Assembly: GCF_014650695.1 (NCBI RefSeq)
Contig: NZ_BMVL01000001.1
Location: 797,075-861,074, forward strand
Direction of reading: 5' to 3'
Source of the DNA: Streptomyces avidinii
Lineage (GTDB): Bacteria; Actinomycetota; Actinomycetes; Streptomycetales; Streptomycetaceae
DNA: 64,000 nt
Of this stretch, positions 1 to 7,885 are shown in pieces (positions within the stretch are counted from its first letter, which is position 1; each line of letters starts with the position of its first letter). The notes under the pieces are model-generated. The model worked only from the letters and a program-made list of their open reading frames with translations, did not search any database and was not told the origin of the DNA. Made by a program: the position numbers and the translations under genes.

Positions 1-512
1 TGAACCGCCGCCCGCTCGTCATCGCCGCAGCCACCGTGGGAGTGCTCGCCACGGCCGCCTTCGCGCTGCCCAACCTGCCGCCGAACCCCGTGACCGACAC
101 CATCGACAACAAGGTGTACAAGGAGAAGGGCAAGCGCTTCGCGAGCGCCGCCGATGCTCCCAAGCGCGAGAAGGCTCCGTTCGCCCTGCCGTCCTGGATA
201 CCCAAGGACGCCACCGATGTCCGCATACGGGTGCGCACGACCGGCGAGGCCCGGCTGATCCGGTTCACCCTCGGCGCGACGCCGCTGGACGGCCCCCAGT
301 GCGGTGCGAGCACTCCGAAGCCCGTGGGCAACCCGGAGCTGCACGCCAAGTGGTGGCCGGGCGGCAGCCTGCGGGACGGGGCGCGCTCCGAGTGCCGGGG
401 CACCCACCAGTACCAGGTCGTGGTGCGCGGCAAGCGGGTCTACGCCTGGACGGACGGCACCCCGGGCACCGGCTCCCGGGACGGCGCCCCCGCGCTGCGC
501 GCCCACGGCTGA
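1..512 (+). CDS. Secreted hypothetical protein, start codon cut by window edge
   Basis: The reading frame enters at base 1; the first visible bases (tg aac cgc) are an ATG whose A lies one base outside the window, so only one base is missing. The protein would be about 170 aa. It begins MNRRPLVIAAATVGVLATAA, a typical Sec signal peptide (basic N-end, hydrophobic core, alanine-rich end). The mature part is hydrophilic with three cysteines and no family I recognise. A role outside the membrane is inferred only from the signal peptide. It is followed by an 86-bp gap and a convergent hydrolase gene. Confidence 0.75.
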   Translation, partial: NRRPLVIAAATVGVLATAAFALPNLPPNPVTDTIDNKVYKEKGKRFASAADAPKREKAPFALPSWIPKDATDVRIRVRTTGEARLIRFTLGATPLDGPQCGASTPKPVGNPELHAKWWPGGSLRDGARSECRGTHQYQVVVRGKRVYAWTDGTPGTGSRDGAPALRAHG

Positions 513-598
513 CCACCCCTCGGCCACAGGGCACCGAGCGGGCAGGCGGGAGTACGGGCGTGCCGTTCCGGCTCCGGTGAACCGGCTCCCGGGAGTGT

Positions 599-1369
599 TC
601 AGTCGCGGGCCAGTGCCGCCGCGGTCGCCCGGGCGAAGCCTTCCGGGTTGTCGAGCATGATGTTGTGCCCGCAGTCGGGGACGGACACCACGGCCACGCC
701 CGAGGCCTCCAGGGCTTCGGCACCCGGGAGCGGACCGTCCGCCTCCGGCAGCAGGTAGGTGCACGGGATCTCCGACTCCAGCAGCAGCTCGCGCATGGTG
801 GGCGTGGTGCCCGCGACCAGGTGGACGGCGGTGCGGTACAGGGCGGTTCGGCCGGCGAGCCGCATCGTCGCCCACCAGTGCGCGCCGACTCGGTCCCGCA
901 CCTCGGCCCAGCCCCCGCTCAGGAACTCCTCCTCGGTGTAGGAGGCGATCCCGCTGCTCCCGGGCATGACGGGCACGGGCTGCTGCGGGTCCAGGTTGGC
1001 ATCGACGAGCACCAGCCGGGACACCAGGTGGGGGTGCCGGTGGGCGAGCACGATGGCGACGGCCCCGCCCATGCTGTGCGCGATCAGCTCGGCGCCCTTC
1101 GCACCGGCCGCCGTGAGGGCGGCGGCCAACGCGTCGGCGTGCGCTTCGAGGGTGTAGGAGAACCCCTCGGGCCGGTCGCTGTGCCCGTGGCCCAGCAGAT
1201 CGACCAGCAGCGAGCGCCGCCCCGCCAGCAGCTGATGCGTGGCGCTCGCCGTGAAGTAGGCGGGCGAGGTGGCCCCCAGCCCGTGCACATAGACCCGGGC
1301 CGGCTCCTCCCCCGGCAGCTCGACCCAGCGGATCCGGTCGCCCTCCGGCGTGACCACGGCGTTCTTCAC
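599..1369 (-). CDS. Alpha/beta hydrolase
   Basis: A 256-aa alpha/beta-hydrolase fold protein. The nucleophile elbow is AHSMGG (Ser about residue 99), an oxyanion-type HGLG motif lies near residue 25, and the catalytic His is in GHNIML near residue 235; the acid is probably the Asp of VDANLD or a later one. The open frame runs further upstream, but the GTG at 1369 is preceded by GGGGGAG five bases away and gives a normal family length. Substrate unknown: an esterase or C-C hydrolase of small molecules is the usual range. No signal peptide, so cytoplasmic. Confidence 0.85.
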   Translation of the reverse strand: MKNAVVTPEGDRIRWVELPGEEPARVYVHGLGATSPAYFTASATHQLLAGRRSLLVDLLGHGHSDRPEGFSYTLEAHADALAAALTAAGAKGAELIAHSMGGAVAIVLAHRHPHLVSRLVLVDANLDPQQPVPVMPGSSGIASYTEEEFLSGGWAEVRDRVGAHWWATMRLAGRTALYRTAVHLVAGTTPTMRELLLESEIPCTYLLPEADGPLPGAEALEASGVAVVSVPDCGHNIMLDNPEGFARATAAALARD

Positions 1370-1504
1370 GATGCTCCCCCTCGGCGTCTTCGCCCTTGAC
1401 GGCCGGAACAGGCTAAGGGGTGCCCCCGCCGGGGCTGTCGCTGCCCGCCACGCCGTGCCGCATATCGGCTGACCATCCGTCATGTGCGCACTATCGTGAC
1501 CGCC

Positions 1505-1918
1505 ATGGACATCCGCCGGGCCGTCACCCCCGCCGAGCTCTCGGCCGCCGAATCCCTCTTCGACGGGCCCGCCCGCACGGAGTGGTCCGAGCGGTTCCTC
1601 GCCGCCCCGGGCCACGTGATGCTCATCGCCTACGTCGACGGCGTGCCCGCCGGGATGGTCTCCGGCATCGAGATGAGCCACCCCGACAAGGGCACCGAGA
1701 TGTGCCTGTACGAGCTCTCCGTGGACGAGGGGTACCGCCGCCGCGGCATCGGCCGCGACCTGACCCTGGCCCTCGCCGAGGAGGCGAAGGCGCGCGGTTG
1801 TTACGGCATGTGGGTGGGGGTCGACACCGACAACGAGGCCGCCCTGGCCACCTACACCTCGGCCGGCGCGCGCGACGAGGGAGTCTTCTCGATGCGCGGC
1901 TGGCCCCTCGCTCCGTAG
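1505..1918 (+). CDS. GNAT family N-acetyltransferase
   Basis: A 137-aa single-domain GNAT protein. The acetyl-CoA pyrophosphate-binding motif is RRRGIGRDL (residues about 78-86), preceded by the beta strand CLYELSVDEGY and followed by a C-terminal NEAALATYTSAGA motif. The arrangement resembles aminoglycoside 3-N-acetyltransferase type I, but most such chromosomal actinobacterial homologues have no shown resistance role, so substrate is left open. An upstream GTG at 1484 is in frame; I prefer the ATG at 1505, which begins directly at the conserved domain and may be leaderless. Confidence 0.8.
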   Translation: MDIRRAVTPAELSAAESLFDGPARTEWSERFLAAPGHVMLIAYVDGVPAGMVSGIEMSHPDKGTEMCLYELSVDEGYRRRGIGRDLTLALAEEAKARGCYGMWVGVDTDNEAALATYTSAGARDEGVFSMRGWPLAP

Positions 1919-2037
1919 CCCGGACGGTCCCCTCCCCGCACGGCCTCCCCGCCAGCCTCCGCGCCCCGCCCGGAGCTTAGGGTGAGCGCGGATCAACTCG
2001 TAGGTTGGTCGGGGGATCGGGGGATCGGGAGAGGGCC

Positions 2038-3765
2038 ATGCACAACACCACCGAGGTGTTCGAGCCACTGCGGGCGGACGATCCGTCTACCGTGGCCGGT
2101 TACCGCATCGCGGCCCGGCTCGGCGCGGGTGGCATGGGCCGGGTCTACCTGTCGCACACCCAGGGCGGCCGGCCGGTGGCCATCAAGGTCGTACGGCCGG
2201 AACTGGCCGAGGATCCGGCGTTCCGGCGGCGGTTCCGTCGCGAGGTGGAGGCCGCCCGACGGGTCCGGGGCGCGTACACGGCCGAGCTGATCGACGCCGA
2301 CGCGGACGGGACGCCGCCCTGGCTGGCCACCCTGTACGTGCCCGGGCCCTCGCTGTCGCAGGCCGTGGCCCGGCGCGGACCGCTGCCCGTGCCCGCCGTG
2401 CTGTGGCTGATGGCGGGTGTGGCCGAGGCCCTCCAGGCGATCCACGCCGCGGGCATCGTGCACCGGGACATGAAGCCGTCGAACGTGCTCCTGGCCGCCG
2501 ACGGGCCCCGTGTCATCGACTTCGGCATCTCCCTGGCCTCCGACACCACCGCGCACACCACCACGGGCGCCACCATCGGCACGCCCCAGTACATGGCCCC
2601 CGAGCAGGCGTCCGCGGGCGAGGTCACGGCAGCCGCCGACGTCTTCGCGCTGGGACAGACGGCGGCGTACGCCGCACTGGGCGAACCGCTGTACGGCACC
2701 GGCCCCTCCGCATTGGTGCTCTACCGGATCGTCCACTCCGAGCCCGACCTGACCCGGCTGCCGCAGGAGCTGCGTCCGCTGATCGCCCGGTGCCTGGCCG
2801 CCGACCCGCAGGAGCGGGCCACCCCCGCGGAGATCGTGGCGGCCTGCCGGCAGCTGATGGGCGAGGACCTCGACGCGGACAGCGGACCGGCCCTCTGGCG
2901 GGAGGTGACCGGCCCCGAACCGACCGTCCCTGAACCCGAACCTGAACCGGTCCCGGATCCGGAACCGACTCCCGAGCCGATATCGCAGGAGCCGGCCCCG
3001 GCGCCCGCTCCCGGCCTCCCCTGGACGCCCGGCCGGGTACCCGCCGCCGCGGCGCCCGCCCGCGCTCCCCTCTCCGCGGACACGATGCGCCAGGTATGGC
3101 AGCCCCCGCAGCGGCCGGCGCCGGAAACACCGGAGCAGCGGCGCAAGCGCCGGTGGCGCAACACACTGGTCACGGTCACGTCGCTGCTGACCGTCACCCT
3201 GATGCTGGGCTCGGGCTGGCTGGTCTTCGACAGGGCGGCGGACCGGGCGCGCGACGCTGCGCACGCCCCGACGGGCGAGCGAAGCCCGGCCGGGGCGGCC
3301 CGCTCGGCGATCGGTACCCCGGCCCCGGGACCCACCCCGTCCGCACAGAGCCCCAGCCCCAGCCCCAGCCCCAGCGGCGGCCCGCCGAAGGCGATTCCCT
3401 ACCCGATGCTGCGCCTGGAGGATGACAACTCGATCGGCATCCAGGAGCCGGTGCAGCACGCCGACCGCGTGGGGGACATCCGGCTGGAATGCGGAGACTA
3501 CGAGTGCTCGCTGGTGAGCAGCACCAGTGTGATCACCATGCTGCGGGGCAGGCCGAACGGCTCCCTCGACTCCTGCCGCACCGCCCTCGATGGCGCCACC
3601 GCGAAGAGTCAGTCCCTGCACCTGGCGGCGGCCGGCAGCGAGTTCTGCCTCAAGCACCCGTCGGGGGACATCGCGCTCTTCGTGATCACGATCAAGGCGA
3701 CCTCGGACCTGTCCAACCTGCCGGCCATGGTGTCGGCCGACATGACGGTCTGGCGCGCGGCCTGA
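2038..3765 (+). CDS. Membrane-anchored Ser/Thr protein kinase (PknB-like)
   Basis: A 575-aa Hanks-type kinase. Visible motifs: glycine loop LGAGGMGRV (about residues 29-37), invariant Lys in AIKVV (about 50), catalytic HRDMKPSNV (Asp 144), DFGIS (Asp 161) and APEQAS in the activation segment. A Pro/Glu-rich linker (PEPEPEPVPDPEPTPEP) follows, then one membrane segment near 375-397 and an extracellular domain of about 175 aa with several cysteines and a Pro/Ser spacer (PSPSPSPS). There are no PASTA repeats, so the ligand differs from PknB. The ATG at 2038 follows a GGGAGAGGG ribosome site; the upstream in-frame TTG (2005) has none. Signalling targets are unknown. Confidence 0.93.
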   Translation: MHNTTEVFEPLRADDPSTVAGYRIAARLGAGGMGRVYLSHTQGGRPVAIKVVRPELAEDPAFRRRFRREVEAARRVRGAYTAELIDADADGTPPWLATLYVPGPSLSQAVARRGPLPVPAVLWLMAGVAEALQAIHAAGIVHRDMKPSNVLLAADGPRVIDFGISLASDTTAHTTTGATIGTPQYMAPEQASAGEVTAAADVFALGQTAAYAALGEPLYGTGPSALVLYRIVHSEPDLTRLPQELRPLIARCLAADPQERATPAEIVAACRQLMGEDLDADSGPALWREVTGPEPTVPEPEPEPVPDPEPTPEPISQEPAPAPAPGLPWTPGRVPAAAAPARAPLSADTMRQVWQPPQRPAPETPEQRRKRRWRNTLVTVTSLLTVTLMLGSGWLVFDRAADRARDAAHAPTGERSPAGAARSAIGTPAPGPTPSAQSPSPSPSPSGGPPKAIPYPMLRLEDDNSIGIQEPVQHADRVGDIRLECGDYECSLVSSTSVITMLRGRPNGSLDSCRTALDGATAKSQSLHLAAAGSEFCLKHPSGDIALFVITIKATSDLSNLPAMVSADMTVWRAA

Positions 3766-3895
3766 CGGAGCGATCCGCCGGCGGGGCGTCCGCCGGTCGA
3801 CATCGGGCGTGGATCCGCCCGGACGGCGGCGTGTCGTGCGCCCACTCGGCGCACCCTCCGCGCGCCCGCAGCGCCGCTCGCAGAGCATCGGCCGC

Positions 3896-5140
3896 ATGAC
3901 CGCATTCGCCGTGCTCCTGCCCGCCGCCGCCCTGCTCGCAGCCACCGTCACCGGCTCCCCCTCGGCTCCCGGCCCCGACGCCACAGCCCCTTACGTCGTC
4001 GTCCTCAAGGACACCACCTCGCGCGCCCCGACCCGCGCGCTGGCCGCCGAGGCCGTCGCCGCCGGGGACGAGGTCGGGCCCGTCTACGAAGCCGCCCTGA
4101 ACGGCTTCGCCGTCCGCACCACGGCCGCCCGGGCCGCCGCCCTGGCCGCCGACCCACGGGTGGCCTCCGTGGAGCCGGACGCGGAGTTCCACACCATGGA
4201 CACCACCGACCCCCTAGGCACCGCGGACACCACCAGCACCACCGACACCACTGGCACCACCGGCACCTCCGACACGCCGCCTCGGACCCAGCCGCAGGCA
4301 CCCGCGCCCTGGTCCCTGGACCGCATCGACCAGCGCGAACTCCCGCTCGACGGCTCGTACACGTACCCCACCCGGGCCGAGGGCGTCACCGTCTACGTCA
4401 TCGACACCGGCATCAACACCGGGCACGTGGAATTCGACGGCCGCGCCCGCAACGGCTACAACGCGGTGTTCCTCGGCAGCTCCCGCGACTGCAACGGCCA
4501 CGGCACGCACGTCGCGGCGACCGTGGGCGGGCAGACGTACGGGGTCGCCAAGGGGGTCTCGCTCGTCGGCGTGAAGGTGGCCGACTGCCGTGGCGATGCT
4601 GCCCTGTCGGCCATGCTCAAGGGTCTCGACTGGGTGGTGAAGGACGCCGCCAGGGCTCCTGCCACCCCGGCCGTGGCCAACATGAGCATCGGTGGCAGTC
4701 GCAGCCACGCTCTCGACGCGGCGGTGACCCGGGCCGTCGCCTCCGGGATCACCTTCACCGTGGCCGCCGGGAACGACGGCCGGGACGCCTGTTCCGGATC
4801 GCCGGCCGCCGTCCCCCAGGCCATCACGGTCGGCGCGACCGACGCCCGGGACCGGCGGGCGCCGTTCTCCAACCACGGCCGCTGCGTGGACCTGTCGGCG
4901 CCCGGCGTGGGCATCACCTCGGCCTGGAAGAACTCCGCCACCGCCACGGCCCGCGCCTCCGGCACCTCGATGGCCTCCCCTCACGTGGCCGGCGTCGCCG
5001 CCCTCGTCCTGGCGCGCGGTACGGCGCGCACCCCGGCGCAGGTGTCCCAGGAGCTGCTGCACAGCGCCGTGCCCGACCGGATCACCGGCCTCCCCGCCGG
5101 CACCCCCAACCGGCTGCTCCACACCCCCACCGCCCGCTAG
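3896..5140 (+). CDS. Secreted S8 serine protease (subtilase) with I9 propeptide
   Basis: A 414-aa secreted protease precursor. A signal peptide (AFAVLLPAAALLAATVTG) is followed by an inhibitor-I9-like propeptide (YVVVLKD to VEPDAEF, about residues 32-98), a Thr/Asp-rich linker (about 102-135, repeated DTT/GTT), then a proteinase-K-like catalytic domain. The triad is visible: Asp170 in VIDTGIN, His202 in NGHGTHVA, Ser358 in SGTSMASPHVAG. The ATG at 3896 gives the signal peptide directly; in-frame upstream GTGs have no good ribosome site. The Thr-rich linker at 4196-4300 is unusually long and repetitive and could be length-variable between strains. Likely an extracellular scavenging or maturation protease. 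Confidence 0.92.
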   Translation: MTAFAVLLPAAALLAATVTGSPSAPGPDATAPYVVVLKDTTSRAPTRALAAEAVAAGDEVGPVYEAALNGFAVRTTAARAAALAADPRVASVEPDAEFHTMDTTDPLGTADTTSTTDTTGTTGTSDTPPRTQPQAPAPWSLDRIDQRELPLDGSYTYPTRAEGVTVYVIDTGINTGHVEFDGRARNGYNAVFLGSSRDCNGHGTHVAATVGGQTYGVAKGVSLVGVKVADCRGDAALSAMLKGLDWVVKDAARAPATPAVANMSIGGSRSHALDAAVTRAVASGITFTVAAGNDGRDACSGSPAAVPQAITVGATDARDRRAPFSNHGRCVDLSAPGVGITSAWKNSATATARASGTSMASPHVAGVAALVLARGTARTPAQVSQELLHSAVPDRITGLPAGTPNRLLHTPTAR

Positions 5141-5217
5141 GTCGCCCTTCCCGGAACCTGCCGGGCCCGCGACGCCCGGCACCGCCCCTTCCCGCCCACC
5201 CCGACCAGTCGGTATCC

Positions 5218-5250
5218 GATGGGCCATCAGACTCTCCCTGATGGCCCATC
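5218..5250 (+). terminator. Terminator hairpin after the subtilase gene
   Basis: A perfect 13-bp inverted repeat, GATGGGCCATCAG and CTGATGGCCCATC, with a 7-base loop, 78 bp after the stop codon, followed by AATTTC. It separates the protease from the surface-protein pair downstream. Confidence 0.8.
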
Positions 5251-5391
5251 AATTTCTGTGTGCTTCGGGCGAAAGCAAGTCATTGACTTCTCATCACGGC
5301 GACGCGTCAATATCGGCCACCGCACCGGCTCGGCCTCCCCCACACAGCGGGTGGGGGGAGGGGTTCGTCATGACGAAGGAGTCGCGACCCA

Positions 5392-6687
5392 GTGAGTACG
5401 AGAATGCTCAGACGAAGAGTGCTGGCCGGGGCGGGAGCCCTGTCTCTGGCCCTGACGGGCGGCGTGGTGGCCCTGACGGGATCCGCGCAGGCCGCGACCA
5501 AGACCACGGCTGTCTTCGAGAACTGCGACGCCCCGGCGCCGCAGCCGGACGGCTCGGGCAACCAGAACTACACGGTCACGCTGCCCGACGGCGCCAAGGC
5601 CGGCGACGTCGTCCCGATCACGATCGACCCGGGTGCGAGCCCCCTGATCCCCTCGTTCTCCGTCACCACGGTGAACACCTCCAAGATCACCCTCAAGGTC
5701 GGGACCACCACCCAGGTGGTCACCAGCCCGCCGGAGACCGTCTCCGTCGTGGCCGGGCAGCCGCTCGACCCCAAGGCGTTCTCCGGAACGATCAGGATCC
5801 CGGACGGCACCGAGGGCACCACGGTCCAGGTCGCCCTCGACCTGGCGGTGACCGATGCGGACCTCTCCGGTTCGATCTTCACCACCACCTGCACCCCGGC
5901 CCCCCGCCCGAGCGCCTCGCTCGGATCGGTCGCGGTCGAGGCCCTGCCCAAGGACCCGGTCACCACGAAGCTGACGCCCAACAGCGGCCCGGCGGGCACC
6001 GCCGTCGCCGTGACCGGCGCAAACTTCCCGGCCGGACCCGTCGCCTGCTCCGCCCTGCTCGCGGGGACGGCGACCGGTGACACCGGTACCGGCACGGCGG
6101 ACGCGTCGGGCGCCGCCACCTGCAACATCACGGTCACCAAGAAGGCCGACGCGATCCGGATCGACGGTTCGATCACGCCGTACAAGGCCTTCGTCTTCCT
6201 GGAGGAGCAGGCCGGTGTGAAGAACCCGGTCGACGTCGAGGTCCTGCCCGGACCGCTGGCCCTCGGCCCCAAGGACGGCCAGCCGGCCGTCAGCTTCGGC
6301 GCGGTCACCATCAACGGCAAGGCCCAGTCGGTGGTCGGCGTCTTCAACGCCGCGACCGTCCAGGACTTCCGCGGCGGCTCGCTCGGCTGGGACGTGACGG
6401 CGACGCGTACGCCGTTCCTGAACCAGACCACCGGCCACTCGATGGCGAAGGCGCAGATCGGCATCCAGCCGTCCTGCACCGTGACCAACCCGGACAGCCC
6501 GTCCACCTGCACCGCGGGCACCCCCGGCGCGATCTCCGACGTCCCGATGAAGGTGGCCTCCCAGGCCGCCGGCGGGGACGAGCTGACCGGTGGTGAGTTC
6601 GCCGTCGGCGGCGCCGGAATGATCCAGCTCCCGCCCTTCATGTTCGCCGACACCTACCAGACGGTCGTGACCTTCTCGATCGCCTGA
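5392..6687 (+). CDS. Secreted surface protein with IPT/TIG-like and C-terminal WxL-like domains
   Basis: A 431-aa exported protein. The GTG start at 5392 follows GAAGGAG about 10 bases away and opens a signal peptide (RRRVLAGAGALSLALTGG, AQA cleavage). An N-terminal beta-rich region is followed by an IPT/TIG-like segment (about residues 190-262, KLTPNSGPAGTAVAVTGANF) and a C-terminal region (about 285-431) shaped like a WxL domain: VQDFRGGSLGWDVTA supplies the first tryptophan motif (Trp333), and the final strand TYQTVVTFSI sits where the second WxL usually is, with Phe for Trp. The next gene encodes the DUF916-type partner of WxL proteins, which supports the call. Binding to the cell wall is inferred from that family. 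Confidence 0.6.
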   Translation: MSTRMLRRRVLAGAGALSLALTGGVVALTGSAQAATKTTAVFENCDAPAPQPDGSGNQNYTVTLPDGAKAGDVVPITIDPGASPLIPSFSVTTVNTSKITLKVGTTTQVVTSPPETVSVVAGQPLDPKAFSGTIRIPDGTEGTTVQVALDLAVTDADLSGSIFTTTCTPAPRPSASLGSVAVEALPKDPVTTKLTPNSGPAGTAVAVTGANFPAGPVACSALLAGTATGDTGTGTADASGAATCNITVTKKADAIRIDGSITPYKAFVFLEEQAGVKNPVDVEVLPGPLALGPKDGQPAVSFGAVTINGKAQSVVGVFNAATVQDFRGGSLGWDVTATRTPFLNQTTGHSMAKAQIGIQPSCTVTNPDSPSTCTAGTPGAISDVPMKVASQAAGGDELTGGEFAVGGAGMIQLPPFMFADTYQTVVTFSIA

Positions 6688-6710
6688 CCCGTACGGCCCG
6701 CTCGACCCGG

Positions 6711-6740
6711 GGTGGTGCGGCGCTCCGGCGCCGCACCACC
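6711..6740 (+). terminator. Hairpin between the WxL-like and DUF916 genes
   Basis: A perfect 13-bp inverted repeat (GGTGGTGCGGCGC and its complement) with a TCCG tetraloop, 24 bp after the upstream stop and 35 bp before the downstream ATG. No T-run follows. It may be a partial terminator or mRNA-processing stem that sets a higher level of the upstream protein, as in operons needing unequal amounts of two partners. Confidence 0.75.
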
Positions 6741-6774
6741 CCTCTCCCCTTTCCGTGCCGACTGGAGACCGCCC

Positions 6775-7824
6775 ATGCACCCCCGTAGCCGCACCCGTAG
6801 CCGCACCCGCACCCTCCTGTACGGTCTGCTCCTCGGCCTGCTGCTCGGCGCTGGCCTGCTGCCGGCCACCGTGGCGACGGCCGCGGACAACGGCACGTGG
6901 GGGGTGTTCCCGACGCCCGCGGCCGGTGCGGCCATGACCGACCGCGCGTACTTCTTCCACCAGGGCGCGGCCGGGAGCACGCTCGGCGACAGCGTGACGA
7001 TCCTGAACTCCTCCGACCGGGAACTGACCTTCCAGGTCTTCGCCACCGATGCCGTGAACACCCCGGCGGGCGGCGCCTTCGCGTTGCTGCCGGTGGAGAC
7101 GAAGCCCAAGGACGTCGGCGCGTGGATCGCCCTGGCGCCGGAGGCCGCGAGCACCGTCACCGTGCCCGCCAAGGGCCGCAAGGACATCCCGTTCACCGTG
7201 AGGGTGCCGGCGGACGCGACGCCCGGTGACCACGTCGGCGGGATCGTCGCGCTGGGCACCGCCGTGGAGGGCGTGCAGAAGGAGGGCAAGGTCCAGGTCG
7301 GGGTGAAGCGCTCGGTGGGCGCCCGGCTGTACTTCCGGGTTCCGGGACCCGTCACGGCGGGGCTGAGCGTGGAGGACGTACGGGTCACCCGGTCGGCGCC
7401 GCTGCTGCCCTGGGTCGAGAACGCCCGCGCCACCGTGTCGTACGCGCTGGTCAACCGGGGCAACGTGGTCGTCGAGCCCACGGTGGCGGTCTCCGCCGAG
7501 GGGTTGTTCGGGCGCGAGGTGCTGAACCGGCCCGCCCGCGAGCTGAAGCTGTCCCTGCTGCCGGGCCGGCGGATCGAGCTGACCGAACCGTGGCCGGACG
7601 CGCCCCAGTCGGACTGGGTGACCGTCAAGGTCACGGCCGGAGCGGCGGCCCACCCCGATCTGGTCTCGGAGTCCGCGACGGACTTCATCGCCGTGCCCTG
7701 GCCGGCCGTCGGCCTGCTCCTGGTGCTGGCGGGCGCGGGCGCCACGGTGTGGGCCCTGCGCCGGCGCCATCACGCGCAGGGCGAACATCAGGAACCCGTC
7801 CCGGACTTGGCTGGAACCCGCTGA
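6775..7824 (+). CDS. WxL-partner surface protein (DUF916/DUF3324-like), membrane-anchored
   Basis: A 349-aa protein with a signal peptide (LLYGLLLGLLLGAGLLPA), a first Ig-like domain (about residues 55-160) matching the DUF916 pattern of WxL-associated proteins (DSVTILNSSDRELTFQVFA then DIPFTVRVPADATPGDHVGG), a second beta domain (about 170-305) like DUF3324, a membrane helix at about 309-328 (AVGLLLVLAGAGATVWAL) and a basic cytoplasmic tail. In Firmicutes such proteins hold WxL proteins at peptidoglycan. The ATG at 6775 follows ACTGGAGA. It shares orientation with the WxL-like gene 88 bp upstream; joint function is inferred from the family pairing. Confidence 0.75.
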   Translation: MHPRSRTRSRTRTLLYGLLLGLLLGAGLLPATVATAADNGTWGVFPTPAAGAAMTDRAYFFHQGAAGSTLGDSVTILNSSDRELTFQVFATDAVNTPAGGAFALLPVETKPKDVGAWIALAPEAASTVTVPAKGRKDIPFTVRVPADATPGDHVGGIVALGTAVEGVQKEGKVQVGVKRSVGARLYFRVPGPVTAGLSVEDVRVTRSAPLLPWVENARATVSYALVNRGNVVVEPTVAVSAEGLFGREVLNRPARELKLSLLPGRRIELTEPWPDAPQSDWVTVKVTAGAAAHPDLVSESATDFIAVPWPAVGLLLVLAGAGATVWALRRRHHAQGEHQEPVPDLAGTR

Positions 7825-7885
7825 CCGGCGAAGGTGTCCCCGGGTGACGGTATTCGGCCTCACCGTCGCGAGGGGGGCACCTGCA

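Noticed and set aside
1505..1918. GNAT gene as an aminoglycoside resistance gene
   Set aside because: The fold resembles AAC(3)-I, but the similarity is in general GNAT motifs; no antibiotic cluster or substrate-site evidence.
1993..3984. 663-codon open frame on the bottom strand opposite the kinase gene
   Set aside because: Arg/Gly-rich translation without domains; a GC-bias shadow of the real kinase frame, which has all catalytic motifs.
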